DNA of 64,000 bases from Humitalea rosea (GTDB lineage Bacteria > Pseudomonadota > Alphaproteobacteria > Acetobacterales > Acetobacteraceae). The notes beneath the pieces were generated by a model, which saw only the letters and a program-made list of their open reading frames with translations, was not told the origin of the DNA and did no database searches. The stretch lies in contig NZ_QKYU01000001.1 in the NCBI RefSeq assembly GCF_003253705.1, forward strand, positions 393,387 to 457,386. Reading direction: 5' to 3'. Shown piece by piece: positions 26,503-35,310 of this stretch. Within the stretch, counting starts at the first letter, position 1. Every line of letters begins with the position of its first letter. The translations under genes were made by a program, and so were the position numbers.

Positions 26503-28797
26503 ATGCGAACCCTTCTCGGCCCCTTGGGCAAAGCGCTGCGCTGGCTGCTGCTGCTGGTCCTGTTGCTGGCGCTCGGCCTCGGCGGGCTGATCTGGGCCAC
26601 GATCCCCGGCCAGCCGGACCGGCTCGCCTTGCCGGGCATGACGGCCCCGGTGGCGCTGGCCTTCGACCGCCACGGCATCCCCCGCGTGATGGCGCAGACC
26701 GAGGCGGATGCCGCCATGGCGATGGGCTGGCTGCATGCCCGCGACCGGCTGTTCCAGATGGAGCTGATGCGGCGCGGCGCCTCCGGCCGCCTTTCGGAAC
26801 TCGTCGGCCCCGGCGCGCTGCGGCTGGACCGGCTGACCCGCACCCTGGGCCTCGCGCAGCGGGCGGAGGCGGATCTGGACACGCTGCCGCCTGAAACCCG
26901 CCGCCTGCTCGATGCCTATGCCGCCGGGGTGAATGCCTGGATCTCGGCGCGCGGACGGCTCGCGGCGCCCGAGTTCCTGCTCTCCGGCGCCCCCGATCCC
27001 TGGCGGCCGGCGGAGTCCCTGCTCTGGGGCAAGGTGATGGGGCTCTGGCTCTCCGGCGATTGGCGGTCGGACATCCTGCGCGCGCGCCTGGCGGAGATGC
27101 TGCCGCCCGAGGCGCTGGCCGACCTCTGGCCGCCCGATGGCGGCGCCGGCATGCCCGACCTTGCCGCCGCCCCCCGGCTGGCGCCCGGGCGCCTCGCCGC
27201 CTTGCTGCGGGCGCTGCCGGATGACCGGCTGCCGGCCGCGCCCTTGCCCTCCTCGGCCTCCAACGCCTGGGCCGTGGGCGCCGATCGCAGCGTGAACCGC
27301 GCGCCGCTGCTGGCGTCGGACCCGCATCTGGGCTTCCAGGCGCCGATCCTGTGGTATCTGGCCCGCATCGAGCTGCCGGGCGGGCGGGTGTTGCAGGGCG
27401 CCACGGCGCCCGGCGTGCCCTTCGTGGTGATCGGGCGGAACGAGCATCTCGCCTGGGGCTTCACCACCACCCATGGCGATGTGCAGGACGTCTTCGTCGA
27501 GCGCCTGGTGGGCGCCGGCGCCTATCAGACCCCGGACGGCCCCCGCCCCTTCGATACGCGGGAGGAGGTGATCCACATCCGCGGCCAGCCGCCGGAAATC
27601 CTGCTGGTGCGCGAAAGCCGGCATGGGCCGGTGATCAGCGACCTCGATGCGCAGCCGGGGCAGGACACCGTGCTGGCGGTCGCCATGGCCAACCTCGCCC
27701 CCGGCGATACCGCCGCGGCCGGGCTGCACCGGCTGAACCAGGCGCGCGACATCGCGGGGGCGCGGGCCGCGGCGGGGCTGATCAGCAGCCCGCCGCAGAG
27801 CCTCGTGGTCGCCGATACCACGGGCGGCCTCGCGATGTTCCTGACCGGGCGCTACCCGATCCGCCGTGGTGGCGATGGGCGCCTGCCGGCGGATGGCGCA
27901 TCGGGGAGCGGGGATTGGCTCGGCTGGATCGCCTTCGATGCGCTGCCGCATGTGCAGCGCCCGAACAGCGACCAGATCGTCGCGGCGAACGACCGGCCCT
28001 CCCCGCCCGGACATCCCGCCTTCCTCGGCGCGGATTGGTTCGGCGGCTGGCGCGCGGCGCGTATCCGCGCGCTGCTGGCCGAGCGGGGGCTGCATGCGCC
28101 CCTGGATTTCGCGGCGATGCAGACCGATGCGGTCAGCGGGCTGGCGCAGGAGGCAACGGCGCTGCTGGTCTCCCTGCCCCGCCCGGAGGGGCGGGCGGGC
28201 GTCGCGCGGGATCTGCTGATCGGCTGGGATGGCACCGCGGCGGTGGACCGGGCGCAGCCGCTGATCGTCAACGCCTTCTGGCAGCGCTTCGGCGCGGCGG
28301 CGCTGGCCACGCGGGGGCTGGGCCCGGACGTGCTGTCACCCAGCCCGGAATTCGTGCGGCTGCTGCTGCGCGCCGATGGCCACGCCGGGCGCTGGTGCGG
28401 CCCGGCGGGCTGCGACGCCCTGGCAACGGCGAGTTTCGAGGCGACGATTGCCGACCTCGCCGCCGCCCATGGCCCCGATCCCGCCGCCTGGCGCTGGGGC
28501 AGCGTCCATCGCGCGCGGTTCGAGCATCCCATCCTGCGGCTGGTGCCGTGGCTCGGCGCCTTGGCGCGGGTCGAGGTCGAGACCCCCGGCGATGGGCAGT
28601 CGATCAATCGCGGCGGCTATGGCGCCGGCTTCGCGCATGTGCATGGCGCTGGGCTGCGTTTTGTCGCCGATCTCTCCACCCCGGATGGCGCCTGGGCGGT
28701 GATCGCCACCGGGCAATCCGGGCATCCGCTGTCCGGCTATTGGTCGGACCGCACCGCCGAATGGGTGGCGGGGCGGCTCGATACCATCGGGAAGTGA
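26503..28797 (+). CDS. Penicillin acylase family protein, N-terminally anchored
   Basis: A 764-residue Ntn-hydrolase precursor. An N-terminal hydrophobic segment (about residues 15-35, WLLLLVLLLALGLGGLIWAT) acts as signal or membrane anchor, so the enzyme is periplasmic. The alpha-chain part has HARDRLFQMELMRR and LDAYAAGVNAW. The nucleophile Ser253 in SASNAWAVG becomes the N-terminus of the beta chain after self-cleavage. The family hydrolyses amide bonds of penicillins, acyl-homoserine lactones or other N-acyl compounds; the physiological substrate here is unknown. ATG 26503 places the signal at the N-terminus. A second family member lies at 51530-53848. Confidence 0.92.
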   Translation: MRTLLGPLGKALRWLLLLVLLLALGLGGLIWATIPGQPDRLALPGMTAPVALAFDRHGIPRVMAQTEADAAMAMGWLHARDRLFQMELMRRGASGRLSELVGPGALRLDRLTRTLGLAQRAEADLDTLPPETRRLLDAYAAGVNAWISARGRLAAPEFLLSGAPDPWRPAESLLWGKVMGLWLSGDWRSDILRARLAEMLPPEALADLWPPDGGAGMPDLAAAPRLAPGRLAALLRALPDDRLPAAPLPSSASNAWAVGADRSVNRAPLLASDPHLGFQAPILWYLARIELPGGRVLQGATAPGVPFVVIGRNEHLAWGFTTTHGDVQDVFVERLVGAGAYQTPDGPRPFDTREEVIHIRGQPPEILLVRESRHGPVISDLDAQPGQDTVLAVAMANLAPGDTAAAGLHRLNQARDIAGARAAAGLISSPPQSLVVADTTGGLAMFLTGRYPIRRGGDGRLPADGASGSGDWLGWIAFDALPHVQRPNSDQIVAANDRPSPPGHPAFLGADWFGGWRAARIRALLAERGLHAPLDFAAMQTDAVSGLAQEATALLVSLPRPEGRAGVARDLLIGWDGTAAVDRAQPLIVNAFWQRFGAAALATRGLGPDVLSPSPEFVRLLLRADGHAGRWCGPAGCDALATASFEATIADLAAAHGPDPAAWRWGSVHRARFEHPILRLVPWLGALARVEVETPGDGQSINRGGYGAGFAHVHGAGLRFVADLSTPDGAWAVIATGQSGHPLSGYWSDRTAEWVAGRLDTIGK

Positions 28798-28804
28798 CGC
28801 GGGG

Positions 28805-29104
28805 TCAGCGGCAGACCCGGCGCTGGACGATGCGGTGCCTGATGCGGCCGTAGCGGTCGCGGAAGGCGACGCGGCGCTGCTCGGTCCAGCAGCGCCGGCG
28901 GCCGCGCGGCGGCGGCGGGCGGTACTGGGCGGGCTCGGCCTGCAACGGCTCGGCCCGCAACGGCTCGGGCGGCAGGGTGTCGGCGCGCAGCGGCTCCGGT
29001 GCCGGATGGGCTGACAATGTCAGCGCCTCAGCCGCCGGGGCGACCGCGAAGGCGGCCGCGAGGACGCCCGCGAGGCCGGTGAAGAGCAAACGACGACGAT
29101 CCAC
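28805..29104 (-). CDS. Small secreted basic protein with repeated PEPLRAE units, 99 aa
   Basis: The start is GTG 29104 with AAAGGA 8 bases upstream. The protein starts with DRRRLLFTGLAGVLAAAFAV, a twin-arginine-like or Sec signal peptide ending near AEALT. The middle is a low-complexity tract of repeated P-E-P-L-R-A/Q-E units (about residues 38-60), and the C-terminal third is very arginine-rich, with two Cys (CWTEQRRVAFRDRYG and QRRVCR). No known family was recognised. It may be a surface or cell-wall-associated protein. It converges with the penicillin acylase gene. Confidence 0.6.
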   Translation of the reverse strand: MDRRRLLFTGLAGVLAAAFAVAPAAEALTLSAHPAPEPLRADTLPPEPLRAEPLQAEPAQYRPPPPRGRRRCWTEQRRVAFRDRYGRIRHRIVQRRVCR

Positions 29105-29195
29105 TGCGCGATTCCTTTGTGGGAGGGAGAACGCAGCAGAGGCGCCTTTTCCGGCAAGAATAGGGTAACGTGTGGGCGAGAATGGCCGGGCTGCC

Positions 29196-29546
29196 TTATT
29201 GTTCCGGATACGCCTCCCGGCTGTCGGCAGGGGCTTCGGCGCGATCCTCAAGCCCGTAGTCCCGCGAAACGGTGGCGATGCGTAGCCGGTACTCCGCGAA
29301 GACGCCGCCCCGACCCAAGGCCTGGGTGGCGCGATGCGCGGGCAGGTTCCGCCAGGCGCGCACCGACGCCTCATCCCGCCAGAAGGACAGCGACAGCATT
29401 TTGCCCGGATCGGTGAGGCTCTCGAAGCGTTCGACCGAGAGGAAGCCGTCGATCTCCGCAAGCTCGGAGCGCAGCGCCGCCGCGAGCGCGAGGTAGCGTT
29501 GCCGCTGGCCCTCGGCGGGGCGGACCTCGAAGATAACGGCGATCAT
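29196..29546 (-). CDS. Antibiotic biosynthesis monooxygenase (ABM)-fold protein
   Basis: A 116-residue ferredoxin-like alpha/beta protein. IAVIFEVRPAEGQRQRYLAL at the start and LSLSFWRDEASVRAWRNLPAH in the centre match ABM-domain proteins, dimeric cofactor-free monooxygenases or unknown small enzymes. The substrate is unknown, and many members have no demonstrated oxygenase activity. It stands 91 bp upstream of the small secreted protein gene on the same strand. The 110 bp between it and the GT9-like gene hold no feature that I could find. Confidence 0.85.
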   Translation of the reverse strand: MIAVIFEVRPAEGQRQRYLALAAALRSELAEIDGFLSVERFESLTDPGKMLSLSFWRDEASVRAWRNLPAHRATQALGRGGVFAEYRLRIATVSRDYGLEDRAEAPADSREAYPEQ

Positions 29547-29656
29547 GGCGCGGTCGTGGACTGGCGGCGGTTCGGCATGGTCGGGCTCCTGGCACTGTCG
29601 GGCGGCAGGGTAACGTCCCGGCCGGGCGGATGCCTCGGCCGCGGCCGAAGCGGGGA

Positions 29657-31378
29657 TCAGCTTCGCTGCTGGCGCCGTAGCGCGATCTCGGGTGCGAGCA
29701 GGGCCAGCACCTCGCCGGGTGCCACCACGGCCCCCGGCGCGGCGCGGACCCAGGACAGGTTGGGCCCCGACGGCGCCGCCGACCCCGGCGCCAGCACCGC
29801 GAGGCAGCGCAGCCCCGACCGCGCGGCCAGCGCCAGCGCCAGCCCGCCATCGCCGACGACCAGATCCGCCTGGCTGAGGAGGGCGGCGAGCGCGCCGGCC
29901 GCCTGCTCCGGCGCGGGGCGCATCAGCCAGACGCCCGGCACGGCCTTGAGCCCCGTCGCCAGCTCGGCCCAGGCCTCGGCCGGCCAGCCGGCATAGGGCA
30001 GCAGCGCCACCACCACCGCACCCGCGTCGCCCGCGGCCCGGGCGGCCTCGTAGCCCGGCCGTGCCTCGCGCGGCGCGGCCAGGTGCAGCGGCGGCGGGCT
30101 GGCGGCCAGGGACAGGGCGGCACAGCCCTCGACCAGCAGCGACCAGGCGCCGAGCACGGCCGGCACCGCCGGCGCCCCGCCATCCGTGGCGGGTTGGCCG
30201 CGCAGCTCCACCCCCTCGATCACCAGCGCCGAGGCGGGCGGGCCGTCGAGCGCCAATTCCAGCATCGCCTCCGGCGCCTCCGGCAGCGCCATATCCAGCT
30301 CCAGCACCCCGGCCGCGGCGATGTCGAGCGGCCAGTCCAGGCTGGCGAGCGACTGGCGGCCCACCGGCGGCCGCAGGCTCAGCCGCAGCATCCGCCCCGC
30401 GATCGGCCCCGCCGCCCGCAGCCGCAGCCGCAGCCGCCCGCCGCCTTCCGGCAGCCGCAGCGGCCCGGCCGAGAGCCCCAGGACCGGCATGGGCGGCGGC
30501 AGGGTGATCAGGGCCTCGAATTCGGATTGGGCCAGGGTCGCGCGCACCGGGACCGGCGCGGCGCCCGTCGCGCGCAGCACGCCCATGCCCTCGGGGGCCG
30601 CGGCATGCACGAAGCCGCGCAGCCGCAGCCGCACCTCGAAGGGGCCGACCGCCGCGGGGGGCAGCGGCAGGCGCAATACCCCCAGCGCCGCGCCGGACCA
30701 GGTGCCCCAGGGCTCGATCGGGTACCAGCCGGGGCCGAGCAGCCCGCCCACGGCCTCGGCCTCCCAGGCCAGCGCATCGGTTTCGGGGGCGCCGAGGTCG
30801 GTCAGGCTGACGCCCAGCAGGCCGAAGCCCAGCGCGCGGTCATCATCGCCGCGCCCGGCCGAGACCGGGCTATGCGGCGCCTCGGCCTCCAGGCTCAGCT
30901 CCAGCCCGGCCGGGGTGCTGCCCAGGGCCTCCCCGGCCAGCGCCGGCAGGCCGCAGCGCGTGGACGGCAATGGGCTGGTGCCGGGATAGGGCACGGCCAC
31001 CGCCAGATGCGGTCCCTCACCGATGCCCGCGATCACATGGGCATCCGGCAGATCGGCGGGATCGCCGGGGGTGACGCGCAGGTCGATCAGCAGGTCGAAG
31101 GGATCGAGCGCCGCATCCGGCCAAGTGGGGGTGGTATCGGCGAGCCCGAGCAGCCGCGCCATCGCCGCCGTTCCGGCCGCCGCCAGCACCGCGATCCGGG
31201 CCTCGGGGAACAGGCGCCGCAGCCGGGTCAGCGCGGGTTCCGCGGCGAGGGCCGCCTCCGGCCCGCCCGGCAGGATCACGCCGATGCGGCCGGGGCGCAG
31301 CGGCGGGCGGGGGCTGCCATCCGCCGCGACCCATTCGCCCGGCAGGGAGAACAGGCTGGACGGCGGGGCAGCGGTCAC
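29657..31378 (-). CDS. GT9-like glycosyltransferase-related protein with inserted beta-rich domain
   Basis: A 573-residue protein whose ends resemble the two Rossmann halves of GT9 heptosyltransferase-type proteins. The N-terminal part has GRIGVILPGGPEAALAAEPA and LRRLFPEARIAVLAAAG, and the C-terminal part has SQADLVVGDGGLALALAARSG, which aligns with the sugar-nucleotide site. Between them about 250 residues form beta-rich units, with GWYPIEPWGTWSGA and the repeated pattern hxLRLRGF. The protein upstream has the same kind of segments. GTG 31378 overlaps the upstream stop (GTGA). The usual acidic and basic catalytic residues are hard to place, so activity is uncertain. No signal peptide. Confidence 0.6.
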   Translation of the reverse strand: MTAAPPSSLFSLPGEWVAADGSPRPPLRPGRIGVILPGGPEAALAAEPALTRLRRLFPEARIAVLAAAGTAAMARLLGLADTTPTWPDAALDPFDLLIDLRVTPGDPADLPDAHVIAGIGEGPHLAVAVPYPGTSPLPSTRCGLPALAGEALGSTPAGLELSLEAEAPHSPVSAGRGDDDRALGFGLLGVSLTDLGAPETDALAWEAEAVGGLLGPGWYPIEPWGTWSGAALGVLRLPLPPAAVGPFEVRLRLRGFVHAAAPEGMGVLRATGAAPVPVRATLAQSEFEALITLPPPMPVLGLSAGPLRLPEGGGRLRLRLRAAGPIAGRMLRLSLRPPVGRQSLASLDWPLDIAAAGVLELDMALPEAPEAMLELALDGPPASALVIEGVELRGQPATDGGAPAVPAVLGAWSLLVEGCAALSLAASPPPLHLAAPREARPGYEAARAAGDAGAVVVALLPYAGWPAEAWAELATGLKAVPGVWLMRPAPEQAAGALAALLSQADLVVGDGGLALALAARSGLRCLAVLAPGSAAPSGPNLSWVRAAPGAVVAPGEVLALLAPEIALRRQQRS

Positions 31379-31830
31379 GCCGGCTCCAGGACCCAGCCGC
31401 GCAAGGCGAGGCCGAGCCGGCGGGTATCCTCCAGCCCCATCTCGGTGCCGGGCACCGCGGTCGCGCAATGCAGGGCGATGCGGCAGACGCGGCCGCGCAG
31501 CGCCTCGACCGGCACCGGGAAGGTGACGCTGCCGGAGGCCGGAACCTCGCGGAAGCCGAGGCGCAGCCCGTTGAGGAAGACCTCGACGGTCTGCGCGACG
31601 CGGTCCGGCTGGAAGGGCACGAGGTCGAGCCGCAGGCGCAGCGGCCGGTCGGGCAGGCGCAGCAGGAAGACCAGCTCGGCCTCCCGCCCATCCATCCAGG
31701 CGAAATCGACTTCAGGCGGGTGCCAGCCAGTCCCGAAATAGGGCACCGGGGTGGCATCGTCGCGACAGGCGACCTCCAAACCGGCCACATAGACTGAGAG
31801 GCCGGATTCCCCGGATGACGTCTGGCTCAT
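31375..31830 (-). CDS. Beta-sandwich-type protein related to the insert of the next gene
   Basis: A 151-residue soluble protein. GTGWHPPEVDFAWMDG (about 32-48) and the strands LRLRLDLVPF and VEVFLNGLRLGF resemble the GWYP...WGTWSG and LRLRLRGF strands of the protein encoded immediately downstream. The genes overlap by 4 bases (GTGA), so they are translated together and may form a complex. Such small domains occur beside glycosyltransferases in polysaccharide clusters, but no other polysaccharide genes are visible here. No signal or membrane segment. Confidence 0.65.
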   Translation of the reverse strand: MSQTSSGESGLSVYVAGLEVACRDDATPVPYFGTGWHPPEVDFAWMDGREAELVFLLRLPDRPLRLRLDLVPFQPDRVAQTVEVFLNGLRLGFREVPASGSVTFPVPVEALRGRVCRIALHCATAVPGTEMGLEDTRRLGLALRGWVLEPA

Positions 31831-31980
31831 GTCCTGGCGCTAGCAGCGGGATGCCCGCCGGGTCAACGGCGGTCGCGGTCACGTCCTGGCGACACCCGCG
31901 CGCCAATTTTCCGCATTTGGGCAAAGTGGGGCCGAGCGGAGCCTTGATCCCCGGGCCCGGCACCGCGACACTAGGGTACG

Positions 31981-32778
31981 ATGTTGCCTCGCACGCCCCG
32001 CCGCCCGCAGTTCTTCTATACGACCGCGCCCCTGCCCTGCCCGTATCTGGCCGGACGGACGGAGCGGAAAATCGTGACCGAACTGGCCGGCCCGGATGGC
32101 GAGGCGCTGCACGACCGCCTCTCCCGCGCCGGCTTCCGCCGCAGCCACAACATCGCCTATGCCCCGGTCTGCCCCGGCTGCCAGGCCTGCGTGCCGATCC
32201 GCATCCCCGCCGAGCGCTTCCGGCCGAGCCGCACCCAGCGCCGCATCGCCACCGCGAACCAGGATCTGGTCGCCGAGGAACGCCCGGCGCGGGCCACGGC
32301 CGAGCAATTCGCCCTGTTCCAGCGCTACCAGCAGGCGCGGCACGAGGATGGCGACATGGCGGCCATGGGGTTCTACGACTACCGCGCCATGGTCGAGGAC
32401 ACGCCCATCACCACCGGCGTGGTGGAATTCCGCGACGGCTCCGGCCGGTTGATGATGGCCTGCCTGACCGACTGGCTCTCGGATGGGCTGTCGGCGGTCT
32501 ATTCCTTCTTCGAGCCCGCCGAGGCCCGCCGCTCGCTGGGCACCCAGGCGATCCTGTGGCTGGTGGAGCGCGCGCGGACGGCGCGGCTGCCTTACGTCTA
32601 TCTCGGCTATTGGGTGCCGCAGAGCCGGAAGATGGCCTACAAGGCCGGTTTCCACCCCGCCGAGGTGCTGATCGCCGGCGAATGGCGGCTCTACCGGCCG
32701 CCCGCCGAGGCTGGCGCCAGCCTGGCCGAGGAGGCCCTGCGCCGGCTGACCCCGCTGACCTCCGTGCCGGGCGGGTGA
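31981..32778 (+). CDS. bpt: Aspartate/glutamate leucyltransferase (Bpt; leucyl-tRNA-protein transferase)
   Basis: A 265-residue aminoacyl-tRNA-protein transferase of the ATE-like group, which conjugates leucine from leucyl-tRNA to proteins with N-terminal Asp or Glu and marks them for ClpAP. Features include PCPYLAGRTERKIVTELAG near residues 19-37, CPGCQACVPIRI (cysteine motif), and the C-terminal SRKMAYKAGF and EWRLYRP segments. The length matches bacterial Bpt. It is the first of three closely spaced plus-strand genes, with 13 bp before ycjX. Confidence 0.93.
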   Translation: MLPRTPRRPQFFYTTAPLPCPYLAGRTERKIVTELAGPDGEALHDRLSRAGFRRSHNIAYAPVCPGCQACVPIRIPAERFRPSRTQRRIATANQDLVAEERPARATAEQFALFQRYQQARHEDGDMAAMGFYDYRAMVEDTPITTGVVEFRDGSGRLMMACLTDWLSDGLSAVYSFFEPAEARRSLGTQAILWLVERARTARLPYVYLGYWVPQSRKMAYKAGFHPAEVLIAGEWRLYRPPAEAGASLAEEALRRLTPLTSVPGG

Positions 32779-32791
32779 GCCGGACGCTCCC

Positions 32792-34204
32792 ATGGCCACT
32801 GCTGTAACGGGTTTGCGGGACTGGGCCCTGGCCTCCGCGACGCGGGGGCTGTCGGTGGTGGATCGCGCGCTGAACGAGGAGGATATCCGCCTCGCCATCA
32901 CCGGGCTGTCGGGCGCGGGCAAGACGGTGTTCCTCACCTCGCTGATCGCCAACCTGCTGGCCATGGCGCAGGGCCGCGCGACCCTGCCGGCGTTGCAGGC
33001 GGTGCTGGACCGGCATGGCGGGGGACGCCTGCGCGGGGTGCGGCTGGTGCCACCGGGCGCGGGGGCGACGCCGCCCTTCGACATCGCCGCCAAGCTCGCG
33101 GATCTGGCCGGGGACAGCCCGCACTGGCCCGCCCGCACCGACCATCTGGCCGAGATCGCGCTGGAGCTGGAGATCGGCCCGCGCGGCGGCATGCTCGGCC
33201 AGATGCGTGGCTTCGTCGGCGTGCGGCGGCTGCGGCTGCGGCTGCTCGACTACCCCGGCGAATGGCTGCTGGACCTGCCGATGCTCGGCCAGGGTTTTTC
33301 GGCGTGGTCGCGCGAGACCCTCGCTTTGCTGCGCCAGTCGCCACGGGCGGAGGCGGCGCGGCCGTTCCTCGACTACCTCGGCCAGATCGACGGGCGCCGG
33401 CAGGCGGAGGAGGCGCTGGTCCGCCGCGGCCACCGCCTCTACCGCGAGGCGCTGGCCCGCGCCCAGGCCGAGCACGGGCTGCGCTGGCTGCAACCTGGGC
33501 GGTTCCTCGCCCCCGGGCCGGGGGTGGAGCAGCCCTTCCTGTGGTTCTTCCCGATCGAGGGCGCGGGTGGCCCAGGCTCCATGATCGCGCTGATGAGCCG
33601 GCGCTTCGAGGCCTATCGCGCCGACATGCGCTCCCGGCTTGAGGCCTTGCGCGGCTTCGACCGCCGCATCGTGCTGGTCGATGTGCTGGGGGCGCTCGCC
33701 GCCGGCCGCGCCGCCTTCGAGGACACCGAGCGCGCCATCGCCGCCATCGGCGCTGCGCTCGGCGGCGGGCGCTGGTTCGGGCGGGCGGCGCAAGTCGCCT
33801 TCGTCGCGACCAAGGCCGACCACGTGCCGGAATTGGAACGCGCCAATCTGCGCGAATTGCTGAAGAGCATGGCGGAGTCGGGGGCCGGATCGGGGGCCGG
33901 GCCGGTGGCGGGGGCGAGCTTCCATGTCGCGGCCGCCATCGTCTCCACCACCGATGGCTGGGCCGACCGGCCGGATGGGCAGCGCGAGGATGTGGTCTGG
34001 GGCCGGGTGCTGGGCGAGGCCGCCCCGCGCGCCTATCGCGTCGGCAGCGTGCCGATCCGCCAGCCGCCCGCCGGCTTCTGGTCCGGCCGCAGTTTTCGGC
34101 TGCCGATCTTCACCCCACCCTCGATCGACCCGAGCGGGGCGACAGGGGTGCCGCATCTGGGGCTCGACACGCTGCTCGCCGATGTGATCGGGGACCGGCT
34201 GTGA
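32792..34204 (+). CDS. ycjX: YcjX-like P-loop NTPase
   Basis: A 470-residue cytoplasmic P-loop protein of the YcjX family. The Walker A-like motif is GLSGAGKTVF (about 38-47), followed by YPGEWLLDLPMLGQ and ATKADH, a guanine/nucleotide-specificity-like strand. YcjX-type proteins are stress-induced NTPases linked to PspF/heat-shock regulons in enterobacteria; the biochemical role is undefined. The gene overlaps ycjF by 4 bases (GTGA), the partner order conserved in proteobacteria. Confidence 0.9.
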   Translation: MATAVTGLRDWALASATRGLSVVDRALNEEDIRLAITGLSGAGKTVFLTSLIANLLAMAQGRATLPALQAVLDRHGGGRLRGVRLVPPGAGATPPFDIAAKLADLAGDSPHWPARTDHLAEIALELEIGPRGGMLGQMRGFVGVRRLRLRLLDYPGEWLLDLPMLGQGFSAWSRETLALLRQSPRAEAARPFLDYLGQIDGRRQAEEALVRRGHRLYREALARAQAEHGLRWLQPGRFLAPGPGVEQPFLWFFPIEGAGGPGSMIALMSRRFEAYRADMRSRLEALRGFDRRIVLVDVLGALAAGRAAFEDTERAIAAIGAALGGGRWFGRAAQVAFVATKADHVPELERANLRELLKSMAESGAGSGAGPVAGASFHVAAAIVSTTDGWADRPDGQREDVVWGRVLGEAAPRAYRVGSVPIRQPPAGFWSGRSFRLPIFTPPSIDPSGATGVPHLGLDTLLADVIGDRL

Positions 34205-35127
34205 GCGGCTTCCGCCCCGGTTTTTCCGATGAGCCGCCGCCACCGCAGCGCGAGCCGGTGCTGGAGCCGGGCTTTGTCGAGACCACGACGCCCGCCCCCG
34301 CCGCGCCGGACTGGAGCCCCGCGAGCACCGCACCGCCCGCGACCGGGGTCGGCGCGCTGGGCTGGATCGCGGGCGGGCTGTGCCTGCTGCTCGGCGGCAG
34401 CCTGGTGATGTCGATGATCGGCTTCGCCATGGACCAGATGGCGCGCTCGCCCACGCTCGGCTTCGTCACCTTGGGCGTGCAGGCGGCGGCGGTGCTGGCC
34501 CTCGGCGCCGGGGCGGGGATGGAGCTGCGGGCATGGCGCCGGCTGCGGCTGGTCGATGGGCTGCGCCTCGCGCTGACCGATCCCGCGATGCCGCTGGAGA
34601 CCGCGCGGGCGGCGGCGATCGACTGGCTGGATCTGCTCGGGGCCCGGCTGCCAGAGGTGGCGATCACCCGCCAGGCGCTGCTGGACTGCACCAGCATCGC
34701 GGAGCTGCGCGCCATGCTCGACCACCGCGCCATCGCGCCGCTGCAAGAGCAGTCCAGGCGCGCCGGCGAACGGGCCGGGTTGCAGGGCGCGGCGCTGGTC
34801 GCCATCGCGCCCTCCCCGGCGCTGGACGGGCTGGTCGCGGGGGTGCGGGGGCTGGTGCTGCTGCGCGAGGTCGCGGCGATCCACGGGCTGCGGCCGGGGC
34901 TCAGCGTCACCATCGGGCTGTTGCGGCGGGTCGCGCATACCGCCCTCGGGGTCGCGGCGGTGGATGTGGCGGCGGCTTCGGCGGCGGATTACGCGCTCGG
35001 CGCCATGCCCGGGGTGAAGCATATCGCGGCGGCCGTGCCGGGCGCCGGGCTGACCGCGCGCAGGCTGTACCGGCTGGCGCTGGCGGTGGCCGAGGCCTGT
35101 TCGCCGCGGGGCGATTTCACCCGGTGA
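34201..35127 (+). CDS. ycjF: YcjF/DUF697-type membrane protein (TIGR01620-like)
   Basis: A 308-residue protein starting with GTG 34201 inside the ycjX stop. A Pro/Ala-rich N-terminal segment is followed by two hydrophobic helices (about residues 49-100), and the C-terminal DUF697 part includes VAAVDVAAASAADYALGAMPG. It is the usual membrane partner of YcjX. It is the end of the bpt-ycjX-ycjF run and is followed by the two-hairpin element at 35260. Confidence 0.87.
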   Translation: MSGFRPGFSDEPPPPQREPVLEPGFVETTTPAPAAPDWSPASTAPPATGVGALGWIAGGLCLLLGGSLVMSMIGFAMDQMARSPTLGFVTLGVQAAAVLALGAGAGMELRAWRRLRLVDGLRLALTDPAMPLETARAAAIDWLDLLGARLPEVAITRQALLDCTSIAELRAMLDHRAIAPLQEQSRRAGERAGLQGAALVAIAPSPALDGLVAGVRGLVLLREVAAIHGLRPGLSVTIGLLRRVAHTALGVAAVDVAAASAADYALGAMPGVKHIAAAVPGAGLTARRLYRLALAVAEACSPRGDFTR

Positions 35128-35259
35128 GGCCGATTACGTAACGTATATTACGATCTAAGTCCTCACGCTCGGCGGCAGCGAGCTGGCGTGCTCTACCGCC
35201 TCTCGGATGACGAGTTGCTTGCCCTCGCCCATTTCCTATCGCGGCAGCACTAGGGGGGT

Positions 35260-35310
35260 CTGGGGCCTCAGGCCCCAGCGGGGTTCCAGGGGCTGGCCCC
35301 TGGCTTTTCT
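35260..35310 (+). repeat. Two-hairpin element/terminator between convergent ycjF and parC
   Basis: Hairpin 1 is CTGGGGCCT-C-AGGCCCCAG (35260-35278). Seven bases later hairpin 2 is CCAGGGGC-TG-GCCCCTGG (35286-35303), followed by a T-rich stretch at 35305-35311 that makes it a plausible terminator for ycjF. The layout equals three other loci in the window. The 130 bp before it carry no supported gene. Confidence 0.75.

Noticed and set aside
35188..35253. A 21-codon frame LYRLSDDELLALAHFLSRQH between ycjF and the hairpin element
   Set aside because: Protein-like but very short, with no ribosome-binding site and a GTG inside the gap; it might be the end of a lost gene, but the evidence is too thin for a feature.
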